Shown here piece after piece: positions 1-4,665 of a DNA stretch of 12,602 nt. Position 1 is the stretch's first letter; every line of letters begins with the position of its first letter. Under the pieces are notes generated by a model, which was given only the letters and a program-made list of their open reading frames with translations, did no database searches and was not told the DNA's origin. Position numbers and translations under genes: made by a program. The stretch covers positions 1 to 12,602 of the forward strand of contig CAIWKW010000162.1 in NCBI GenBank assembly GCA_903913365.1. Reading direction: 5' to 3'. This DNA comes from Candidatus Doudnabacteria bacterium (GTDB lineage Bacteria; Patescibacteriota; Doudnabacteria; UBA920).

Positions 1-117
1 GCCGGTAATTTTACCGAGCATAAATACGGCGCCTTTTTCATATTGCTGAACCACGCGGAAACCCGGCAGGACAACAAAGATGATAAGGAAAAACAACACG
101 GTAATTAGAAATGACAT
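1..117 (-). CDS. SPFH/stomatin-like (slipin) membrane protein, N-terminal part only
   Basis: Only the first 39 codons are visible; the gene runs off the left edge. It starts at an ATG at 115-117. Residues 3-18 are a strongly hydrophobic segment ending in LPGF, followed by RVVQQYEKGAVFMLGKITG. That is the usual opening of stomatin/slipin proteins of the SPFH (band 7) superfamily: an N-terminal membrane anchor, then a strand with the pattern V-x-x-x-E-[KR]-G-x-V-x-x-L-G-[KR]. Family members form large ring or cage oligomers at the membrane and often work with membrane proteases such as NfeD or FtsH. No SD-like sequence precedes the ATG. It is the last visible gene of the secE-nusG-rplK run and sits where rplA is commonly found. 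HflK/HflC-type proteins are the main alternative. The family call rests on a short stretch. Confidence 0.75.
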   Translation of the reverse strand, partial: MSFLITVLFFLIIFVVLPGFRVVQQYEKGAVFMLGKITG

Positions 118-176
118 ATAATTAATTGATCAAAATTGACCATAATTAAATAAAATTGAACTAAATTAATGGGTCC

Positions 177-218
177 AAATTTTACTTAATTTTAATTAAT
201 TTATAAATTTTACTTAAT
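177..218. repeat. 14-nt direct repeat overlapping the rplK stop codon
   Basis: The word aaattttacttaat occurs at 177-190 and again at 205-218. The second copy contains the rplK stop codon (214-216). The rest of the 118-213 spacer is very AT-rich and built from related degenerate words such as aaattga and taaatta. No promoter or terminator is convincing here. Confidence 0.6.
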
Positions 219-636
219 CAATTACTTCTACGCCCATGCTTCTGCAGGTTCCGCGGATAATTTTTTCGGCCGCGGCAAGGTCGTTGGCGTTAAGGTCGGG
301 CATTTTCTTTTCCGCAATTTCTTTAATCTGCTGAGCGGTAATTTTACCAACCTTAGTAGTTAAAGGGTTGGCGCTGCCTTTTGCCAAACCAATAGCCTTC
401 ATAATCAAGTTGGAGGCCGGAGGAGTTTTTAAAATAAAGGTAAACGTTCTGTCTTCAAACACGGTCATTTCCACCGGGATAATCATATCCCCGCCCGCTG
501 TGCGGTCGTTAAATTCCTTAACGAATGCGGCAATATTTATACCGTGGGGCCCAAGGGCGGTACCAACCGGAGGAGCCGGAGTGGCCTTTCCAGCCGGAAG
601 CTGGAGCTTTATCATTGTTTTTACTTTCTTGGCCAT
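214..636 (-). CDS. rplK: 50S ribosomal protein L11
   Basis: 140 residues, full length for bacterial L11 (about 141). L11 binds 23S rRNA at the GTPase-associated centre with the L10/L12 stalk and is needed for elongation-factor function and, where RelA is present, the stringent response. The N-terminal domain shows LPAGKATPAPPVGTALGPHG (residues 13-32), the proline-rich segment facing the factor-binding site, followed by NIAAFVKEFN. The C-terminal rRNA-binding domain carries LNANDLAAAEKIIRGTCRSM (residues 115-134), matching the family signature. The ATG at 634-636 gives the canonical MAKKV start. No SD sequence precedes it; the region just upstream is a short tandem repeat. It lies downstream of nusG, as usual, but a small membrane-protein gene intervenes and the next gene is an SPFH protein rather than rplA (L1). 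Stop codon TAA. Confidence 0.98.
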   Translation of the reverse strand: MAKKVKTMIKLQLPAGKATPAPPVGTALGPHGINIAAFVKEFNDRTAGGDMIIPVEMTVFEDRTFTFILKTPPASNLIMKAIGLAKGSANPLTTKVGKITAQQIKEIAEKKMPDLNANDLAAAEKIIRGTCRSMGVEVID

Positions 637-647
637 AATCTAGTTGT

Positions 648-672
648 TAGTGATTAGTGAATAGTGATTAGT
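648..672. repeat. Tandem short-word repeat upstream of rplK
   Basis: The word tagtgattagt appears at 648-658 and 662-672, a 14-nt period, in the 90-nt spacer before rplK (637-726). The rest of the spacer holds no convincing promoter; a TAGAAT hexamer lies upstream of the repeat on the minus strand but lacks a -35 partner. Confidence 0.6.
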
Positions 673-726
673 TTTTCATTCTAAACCCATAACTCGAGAA
701 GCGCGAATTGTGGATTAGGGATAAAA

Positions 727-969
727 TTATTTTTTTATCTGACCCTTAATTATTTCAATAATTCCCATTATAAGAAAAAATAAGATGGAGAAAATTCCGA
801 CTATCCATATTAAGAGCGGCCAAGGGCTCCAATGGGCCAAAGCCATGGAAGCAGCGTCGCCAGAGCCTATTTGAGCAGGCTTATAAGTAATTGCTTGGCT
901 AAGAAAAATTAAAAGAACTCCTGACACCAAACCTATTAAGTAACCAATTTTTTTGCTTTTGATCACCAT
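727..969 (-). CDS. Small two-TM membrane protein, function unknown
   Basis: 80 residues from the ATG at 967-969. Two hydrophobic segments, about residues 8-27 and 51-73, are separated by a 20-odd residue loop containing GSGDAAS and WSPWP. The N-terminal end (MVIKSKK) and C-terminal end (KGQIKK) are basic, so by the positive-inside rule both termini are probably cytoplasmic. I do not recognise a family. An in-frame GTG at 1057-1059 would add 30 residues, but that stretch is encoded by the palindromic repeat at 1003-1054, so the internal ATG is the better start. It lies between nusG and rplK on the same strand and is probably co-transcribed with them. It could be an accessory factor of the Sec/membrane machinery or unrelated; context alone does not decide. 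Stop codon TAA. Confidence 0.6.
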   Translation of the reverse strand: MVIKSKKIGYLIGLVSGVLLIFLSQAITYKPAQIGSGDAASMALAHWSPWPLLIWIVGIFSILFFLIMGIIEIIKGQIKK

Positions 970-1002
970 ATATAACTTTATCCATTTATTGCTGACTTCT
1001 GG

Positions 1003-1054
1003 ATCCCGGATATTTTTTGGCTGATGATAATCCTTAAACAAAAAATTCCGGGAT
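1003..1054. repeat. Palindromic repeat downstream of nusG
   Basis: Arms 1003-1019 (atcccggatattttttg) and 1039-1054 (caaaaaattccgggat) are complementary with a single-base bulge, enclosing a 19-nt loop. On the minus strand the element reads GTCATCCCGGA...TCCGGGATCCAG, resembling the GTCATTCCCG...CGGGAATCC class of dispersed bacterial palindromes. It begins 13 bases after the nusG stop. The outgoing arm is not followed by a T-run on the minus strand, so it is not a classical terminator, although a transcript would fold strongly here. Confidence 0.75.
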
Positions 1055-1067
1055 GACACCTTAAATT

Positions 1068-1613
1068 CTACATTTTCTTAACCTGCAAAAAATCTAGTTC
1101 CACCGGGGTTTCTCTTCCGAAGATGGTAACCATAACTTTAACTTTGCCTTTGGCTTCGTCCAGTTCCCCTACTTTGCCTTCGTATTCTTTAAAGGGCCCG
1201 TCGGTAATTTTCACCAAATCGCCAATGGCAAATTCAACTTTAAACTTCGGTTCGTCCGCGCCCATGCGCTTTTTCAAATAAGCCAACTCTTCGGGGTCGA
1301 TTGGGGAAGGGATGGTTCCGCTGCCCACGAATCCGGTCACGTTGGGGGTGTTGCGCACCACATACCAGGAATCGTCGGTTACTATCATATCCACCAGAAC
1401 ATAGCCCGGGAAAATTTTTTCTTCAATGGTTGTGCGCTTGCCTTCTTTAATCTTGATTTTCTTTTCCTTGGGTACCATGGCGTCAAAAATTTTGTCCTGC
1501 ATATCCATGGACTCAATGCGCTGCTTCAAATTAAAAGCAACACTGTCTTCGTAACCGCTATAAGTGTGGAGAACATACCAATGGCGCTCTCCTGTAACTT
1601 GTTGTCGTGACAT
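1068..1613 (-). CDS. nusG: Transcription termination/antitermination factor NusG
   Basis: 181 residues, the usual length. NusG binds the RNA polymerase clamp to suppress pausing, and its KOW domain contacts Rho or ribosomal S10 to couple transcription with translation. The NGN domain spans about residues 10-118: it opens with RHWYVLHTYSGYE, contains KIFPGYVLVDM (residues 66-76) and ends in the conserved VRNTPNVTGFVG. The C-terminal KOW domain (about 127-179) shows GDLVKITDGPFKEYEGKVGE and the diagnostic IFGRETPVEL. The ATG start is at 1611-1613 with no SD; upstream is a hairpin-rich spacer. secE lies upstream as expected, but a DUF457-type membrane gene separates the two. Stop codon TAG. Confidence 0.98.
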   Translation of the reverse strand: MSRQQVTGERHWYVLHTYSGYEDSVAFNLKQRIESMDMQDKIFDAMVPKEKKIKIKEGKRTTIEEKIFPGYVLVDMIVTDDSWYVVRNTPNVTGFVGSGTIPSPIDPEELAYLKKRMGADEPKFKVEFAIGDLVKITDGPFKEYEGKVGELDEAKGKVKVMVTIFGRETPVELDFLQVKKM

Positions 1614-1623
1614 AAATTATTCG

Positions 1624-1729
1624 GATCTACAGATTAATACAAATCTACAGATACCTACAGATGCTAATTATTAAACTATTCTAAAGATAGGATCTGTAGG
1701 TATCGGTAATATCTGCCTATCTGTAGATC
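1624..1729. repeat. Nested inverted repeats filling the spacer upstream of nusG
   Basis: Two perfect inverted repeats are nested. The outer pair is gatctacagat (1624-1634) with atctgtagatc (1719-1729), 11 bp. The inner pair is gatacctacagat (1650-1662) with atctgtaggtatc (1692-1704), 13 bp. The word ctacag/ctgtag occurs repeatedly on both arms. A 12-nt word, tatctgcctatc (1710-1721), recurs at 2572-2583 in the secE leader. The element occupies most of the 127-nt spacer. Confidence 0.8.
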
Positions 1730-1740
1730 TGCACTATAAA

Positions 1741-2271
1741 TTATTTAAAGTAAATTATTAAAGCTGTTAAAATTATTAAAATTTCACAGTAAAATGTCCA
1801 GCTACGGAAATAAAATTTTAAAAAATTAATCCAGTACTCAAGAAAGCCTTTGCCTTCAATAGGTATTTCTACGCCCCTATCTTTTAACGCCCATAGTTCT
1901 AAATTAAACGGCCAAAGCCACATAACTCCCAGTTCAATACTGTCCAGCAAAAAATGCGACCAAGAACAAAGCCAGAGCAAAAGTCCGAGGCACCTGCCGT
2001 AATTAGTAGATGAAAAACAAAAAAGCAGAAATCCGGCGAAAAACCATAATATTGGGATGTGGCTGTAAAGTTTTCTGTGGTTTAACTTTTGCTTCCACCA
2101 CGATTTTGAGAGAATAAAAACAACAAACGTGTCCAAATCCGGGGCAAAGCTGAAAAACGTCCCCCACCAAATAAGCTTAGTTTGTTCGGGCAAGCTTAAA
2201 TTGAAGTGACTGATTTTTAAAAGAGCTTCTGCCGTTAAATACCCTGCGGCAATGTGTCCTGGAGGTAGCAT
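1741..2271 (-). CDS. DUF457/YdjM-like membrane-bound metal-dependent hydrolase family protein
   Basis: 176 residues from the ATG at 2269-2271. The in-frame TTG at 2284-2286 would add five residues; neither start has an SD, and MLPPGHIAAGYL is the more typical opening. The pattern fits the YdjM/DUF457 family of inner-membrane proteins annotated as putative metal-dependent hydrolases. Numbered from the ATG it has an early histidine in PPGH (H6), an FAPDLD motif (D45, D47), an NHRKLYSH motif (H65, H71) and a late SHFLLD motif (H106, D110) followed by WLWPF. These His/Asp residues are the presumed metal ligands. Hydrophobic stretches between them and a C-terminal segment predict about four membrane passes. 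The family's substrate is unknown. It lies between secE and nusG, an unusual place, and is probably co-transcribed with them. Stop codon TAA. Confidence 0.75.
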   Translation of the reverse strand: MLPPGHIAAGYLTAEALLKISHFNLSLPEQTKLIWWGTFFSFAPDLDTFVVFILSKSWWKQKLNHRKLYSHIPILWFFAGFLLFCFSSTNYGRCLGLLLWLCSWSHFLLDSIELGVMWLWPFNLELWALKDRGVEIPIEGKGFLEYWINFLKFYFRSWTFYCEILIILTALIIYFK

Positions 2272-2287
2272 AGTGACGATAAACAAT

Positions 2288-2373
2288 TGACAAGAATTAA
2301 AAGATTTAAATGATTGGCATGATTGGACTGCAGAAAATTCTTGTCATTCTTTTAAATCCTGTCAATCTTGTCA
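2288..2373. repeat. Imperfect inverted repeat between secE and the DUF457-like gene
   Basis: The left arm 2288-2311 pairs with 2350-2373 at 19 of 24 positions. Its first 11 bases, tgacaagaatt (2288-2298), also pair perfectly with aattcttgtca at 2336-2346, giving two alternative folds. The words cttgtcatt and cctgtcaat repeat through 2341-2376. Confidence 0.7.
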
Positions 2374-2379
2374 TTCGCT

Positions 2380-2556
2380 CTATCTGGCTAAAATAACTTC
2401 AAAGACTCTAAGCAACAAATAGTCAAAAGCGCCCAAAATAGCGGCAACCACAAGGCTAAAAACTATTACTGTTAAGGTATACCTGACGGTTTCGCTTCTG
2501 CTTGGCCAAACAACTTTGGCTAACTCATTCTTAACCTGAACTAAAAATTCAAACAT
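2380..2556 (-). CDS. secE: Preprotein translocase subunit SecE
   Basis: 58 residues, the short single-span form of SecE typical of most bacteria. SecE clamps and stabilises the SecY channel of the Sec translocon. Residues 1-22 form the amphipathic region with the family hallmark VKNELAKVVWPSRSET, including the conserved Trp-Pro. Residues 26-50 form the single transmembrane helix, followed by a short tail. The ATG at 2554-2556 was chosen. The frame stays open upstream to 2730, but that stretch is repeat sequence, and the TTG at its far end is part of a -35 promoter hexamer, so it is leader rather than protein. The gene follows a strong promoter and a leader of about 135 nt and heads the secE/DUF457/nusG/rplK run. 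No SD is evident. Stop codon TAG. Confidence 0.93.
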   Translation of the reverse strand: MFEFLVQVKNELAKVVWPSRSETVRYTLTVIVFSLVVAAILGAFDYLLLRVFEVILAR

Positions 2557-2573
2557 ATATAATTTACGAAGTA

Positions 2574-2649
2574 TCTGCCTATCGGCAGACAGGCGAGAAT
2601 TTACGAACTTACGAATTCGTACGTTCATACTTTTTTCGTAATTCGTAAA
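2574..2649. repeat. Hairpins and TACGAA-word repeats in the secE leader
   Basis: A compact hairpin, tctgcc (2574-2579) with ggcaga (2584-2589) and a 4-nt loop, lies next to the secE start. Beside it, tttacgaacttacgaa (2600-2615) pairs with ttcgtaattcgtaaa (2635-2649) with one bulged base. All of this falls inside the predicted secE mRNA leader. Confidence 0.7.
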
Positions 2650-2672
2650 CTTATTAATTTTAGTCTTTTTTA

Positions 2673-2691
2673 AAAGGCCCTCAAGGCCTTT
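2673..2691 (-). other. 5'-terminal hairpin of the secE leader
   Basis: The arms aaaggcc (2673-2679) and ggccttt (2685-2691) give a perfect 7-bp stem with a 5-nt loop. It begins only a few bases downstream of the predicted secE transcription start, so it would sit at the extreme 5' end of the mRNA, a position known to protect transcripts from 5'-dependent decay. On neither strand is it followed by a clean T-run, so a terminator is less likely. Confidence 0.55.
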
Positions 2692-2701
2692 AATTACGAT
2701 T

Positions 2702-2730
2702 ATAATAACAAAAAGCCGGAAAAATGTCAA
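2702..2730 (-). promoter_or_regulatory. Strong sigma-70-type promoter for the secE-nusG-rplK run
   Basis: On the minus strand, a perfect TTGACA (-35, 2725-2730), a 17-bp spacer and TATTAT (-10, 2702-2707; one mismatch to consensus). An overlapping perfect TATAAT lies at 2699-2704 but with a 20-bp spacer. The start of transcription is predicted near 2692-2695, giving a secE leader of roughly 135-140 nt. Confidence 0.75.
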
Positions 2731-2800
2731 ACCGGGTAACTGTCAGAATATAAGTAAATAAGCTTATCAAAAAACACTGGAATTCTGGCCTACCCTTACA

Positions 2801-2829
2801 CTGACATACTGATTATCTGACATCTGATT
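2801..2829. repeat. CTGACAT/CTGATT tandem repeat at the end of the receiver gene
   Basis: ctgacatactgatt (2801-2814) is followed by ctgacatctgatt (2817-2829). The last base of the second copy is the first base of the receiver gene's stop codon. The remaining spacer between this repeat and the secE promoter (2731-2800) shows no convincing element. Confidence 0.6.
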
Positions 2830-3212
2830 TACTGCAAAAGCTGCTTAACCTTGGCAAAAACCTCTTCCAAGGTTGTATTGGCTTTTACAAGATAATCGTC
2901 TATTTTTAAAGCTTTGGCGCGTAAAATGTCTTTATCGCTCCACAAATTGCTTAAAATAATTACCTTGGTCTGGGCGATTCTTGCGTCCGGATAATACCTG
3001 ATTCTTTCCAAAACCTTAAAACCGTCAAGCTTCGGCAGCATAATGTCAAGCAAAATTAAATCCGGAGAATTATCCATAACTACCTCAACGGCTTTTTCCC
3101 CGTCGCCTACTTCAAGAATCTTACAATTAAATTTGCTCAAGCCATCAACCAAGCTCTTTCTCATAGTATCATCGTCTTCCACTATCAGAATTTTTTTTAT
3201 TTCATCCGGCAT
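2829..3212 (-). CDS. Stand-alone receiver-domain response regulator (downstream copy)
   Basis: 127 residues, one CheY-like receiver domain with no output domain. All phosphorylation-site residues are present: the acidic pair D13/D14 after strand 1 (LIVEDD), the phosphoacceptor D56 in LILLDIMLPKLDGF, the switch residue S88 in IILSN, and the invariant lysine K110 in DYLVKAN. It is about 75% identical (95 of 126 positions) to the receiver encoded just upstream, with the same spacing throughout, so the pair arose by tandem duplication. The gap between them is 38 nt with no promoter visible, implying co-transcription. No histidine kinase is nearby. Such single-domain regulators act by protein-protein contact, for instance on motility or pilus motors or in phosphorelays; which applies is unknown. 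ATG start, TAA stop. Confidence 0.92.
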   Translation of the reverse strand: MPDEIKKILIVEDDDTMRKSLVDGLSKFNCKILEVGDGEKAVEVVMDNSPDLILLDIMLPKLDGFKVLERIRYYPDARIAQTKVIILSNLWSDKDILRAKALKIDDYLVKANTTLEEVFAKVKQLLQ

Positions 3213-3250
3213 ATTAAGAAATCCTAACTATATCTCGCGAACTTTTAAAA

Positions 3251-3631
3251 TTAAATTATCTGTGCCACTCTGGTAAACACAGTCTCCAAAGAAGTGTTGG
3301 CTTTAACGAAATATTCGTCAATTTTTAAAGCCTGCGCGCGTAAAATATCTTTGTCACTCCACAAATTGCTTAAAATAATTACCTTGGTCTGAGAAATTTT
3401 TTCGTCCGGATAATGCCTAATTCTTTCCAAAACCTTAAATCCATCCAGCTTTGGCAAAATCATATCCAATAAAATCAAGTCCGGCTTGTTGTCTATAATC
3501 ATTGTAACCGCTTTTTCACCGTCCCCTGCCTTCATCACCTTATAGTTAAATTTAGACAAACCGTCCATTAGGCTTTTGCACATGGACTCGTCGTCTTCAA
3601 CAATCAAAATTTTTTTTATTTCGTCTGACAT
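3251..3631 (-). CDS. Stand-alone receiver-domain response regulator (upstream copy)
   Basis: 126 residues, a single CheY-like receiver. D13/D14, phosphoacceptor D56 (LILLDMILPKLDGF), S88 and K110 are all intact, so it should be phosphorylatable. Differences from its downstream paralogue cluster at residues 30-35 and 43-49 and in the last helix (117-126). The active-site loops, and a long identical block from about residue 81 to 99 covering TKVIILSNLWSDKDILRA, are conserved. That points to a common phosphodonor with possibly different partners. It is the first gene after an extended -10 promoter whose predicted start point lies only one or two bases before the ATG at 3629-3631, so the mRNA would be leaderless. 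No DNA-binding domain and no adjacent kinase. Stop codon TAA. Confidence 0.92.
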   Translation of the reverse strand: MSDEIKKILIVEDDESMCKSLMDGLSKFNYKVMKAGDGEKAVTMIIDNKPDLILLDMILPKLDGFKVLERIRHYPDEKISQTKVIILSNLWSDKDILRAQALKIDEYFVKANTSLETVFTRVAQII

Positions 3632-3638
3632 ATAACCA

Positions 3639-3668
3639 ATTATACCACAAAAATCGGCATAAAAACAA
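3639..3668 (-). promoter_or_regulatory. Extended -10 promoter for the receiver pair, predicted leaderless
   Basis: On the minus strand a perfect extended -10, TGG-TATAAT (TATAAT at 3639-3644, TGn at 3645-3647), with a weak -35 TTGTTT (3663-3668) at an 18-bp spacing. Transcription would begin about seven bases on, near 3632, immediately before the ATG at 3631. Confidence 0.65.
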
Positions 3669-3708
3669 CTATTTTTATAGAAGAGGCCTCCAATAATGGG
3701 CTAGGCAG

Positions 3709-3737
3709 AAAGACTCTTAGTACGGCCCTGAGTCTTT
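3709..3737 (-). terminator. Hairpin at the end of the transthyretin-fold membrane protein gene
   Basis: aaagactc (3709-3716) and gagtcttt (3730-3737) form a perfect 8-bp stem with a 13-nt loop, starting at the stop codon of the gene ending at 3736. No T-run follows on the minus strand, so intrinsic termination is uncertain. Its place between two transcription units, just before a promoter, fits a 3'-end structure. Confidence 0.4.
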
Positions 3738-4629
3738 ACTTAATCACTATTGCCCCATTAAACACGCCAATATTGCCAATTTTTACCGTAATTTCCCCAA
3801 GCAAGCGCTTTTCCTTATTTTCGCCGCCGCTGCTTATTAAAAGCGAATAGCAGCCCTTGTTGGCTCTAAGCAAAAACCTGCCGTCATTATGAACCTTGGC
3901 CGTGCCAAAACCTATATTTTTTAGTTTTTTACTGCGCAGCTCCAAAAAAAGCTCGCCATTATTTTCAATTTGAGATTTTATTTTAATTAGCCCCCACAAA
4001 CGAGGCTCGGGTAAAAGTTTTGATAAAAACAAAGTTAACAAAAACGCGGACACTACGAGGCAATTTATAAGAGAAAACTTTGGGTAGCCAAACCACAAAT
4101 TAAGCAAACCAAAAACAAACCCAGCCCAAAATATAACAGCCAAAAGTTTTTTTAAAAACAGCCTGGCGTAAGGATAGGACAAAACAACCTTGGCCTTGGC
4201 TTTCTGATTCCAATCCGAGCTCTCCGGATCCATGGGGATATTCGGCCCTACCACTTCCGATTCTTCCGAAAGTACAAAAAACTCTCCATGATGCAAATTT
4301 TGATAAATTCCGTCGCTATCGCCCATGGCGTATTTGGAAGGAAAGGAATAATTGGTCTTGCGGGCAAAAATTTTAAATTTTCCCGGCCTGGCTAAAAATC
4401 CATAACGGCCTTCCATGTCGGTAATACAAGTTTCAATTTCCTGCCCGTTTAAATAAAGTAGCTTAACTATTACCGGATCCAGCGGCTGTTTACTAACGCT
4501 GTCATAAATAATTCCCCAAAACTTTTTGCCGCTTCTAAGGCTGAACAATTTGAACAACTCGTCAAAAAAGACAAGAATACTTAAATAAACAGAGGGAAAA
4601 AATGCTTTCTTAATTTTATACTCAGGCAT
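3736..4629 (-). CDS. Two-TM protein with carboxypeptidase-regulatory-like (transthyretin-fold) domain
   Basis: 297 residues. Residues about 37-96 match the carboxypeptidase regulatory-like/transthyretin fold: FWGIIYDSVSKQPLDPVIVKL, then TDMEGRYGFLARPGKFKIFA, the typical D-x-x-G-x-[YF]-x-[FL] turn followed by G-x-[FY]-x-[IL]. Two hydrophobic segments, about 162-181 and 186-204, form a membrane hairpin. The C-terminal part (about 212-267) repeats the same pattern in VHNDGRFLLRANKGCYSLLI, suggesting a second, more divergent copy. The N-terminal region (about 10-30) is also fairly hydrophobic but contains charged residues. Both folded domains lie on the same side of the membrane if there are two spans. 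Such domains usually bind protein or carbohydrate rather than catalyse; the role here is unknown. It lies 36 nt after folD and shares its promoter. ATG start at 4627-4629, TAA stop. Confidence 0.75.
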   Translation of the reverse strand: MPEYKIKKAFFPSVYLSILVFFDELFKLFSLRSGKKFWGIIYDSVSKQPLDPVIVKLLYLNGQEIETCITDMEGRYGFLARPGKFKIFARKTNYSFPSKYAMGDSDGIYQNLHHGEFFVLSEESEVVGPNIPMDPESSDWNQKAKAKVVLSYPYARLFLKKLLAVIFWAGFVFGLLNLWFGYPKFSLINCLVVSAFLLTLFLSKLLPEPRLWGLIKIKSQIENNGELFLELRSKKLKNIGFGTAKVHNDGRFLLRANKGCYSLLISSGGENKEKRLLGEITVKIGNIGVFNGAIVIK

Positions 4630-4665
4630 AGGTTTTATAGCAAAACTTAGTTAGACATTAAAATT

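Noticed and set aside
2673..2691. Intrinsic terminator for the receiver pair
   Set aside because: The stem lies downstream of the secE promoter and is followed by TAAAAAAG rather than a T-run on the minus strand; a 5'-leader hairpin fits better.
2557..2730. Extension of SecE upstream by 58 codons to a TTG at 2730
   Set aside because: The extra residues are translated from hairpins and repeats, share nothing with SecE, and the TTG is part of the -35 TTGACA. The 58-residue form from 2556 is a complete SecE.
1614..2828. CRISPR array or large mobile element in the repeat-rich spacers
   Set aside because: Repeats are short, degenerate, not evenly spaced, differ between spacers, and no cas, transposase or integrase gene is present.
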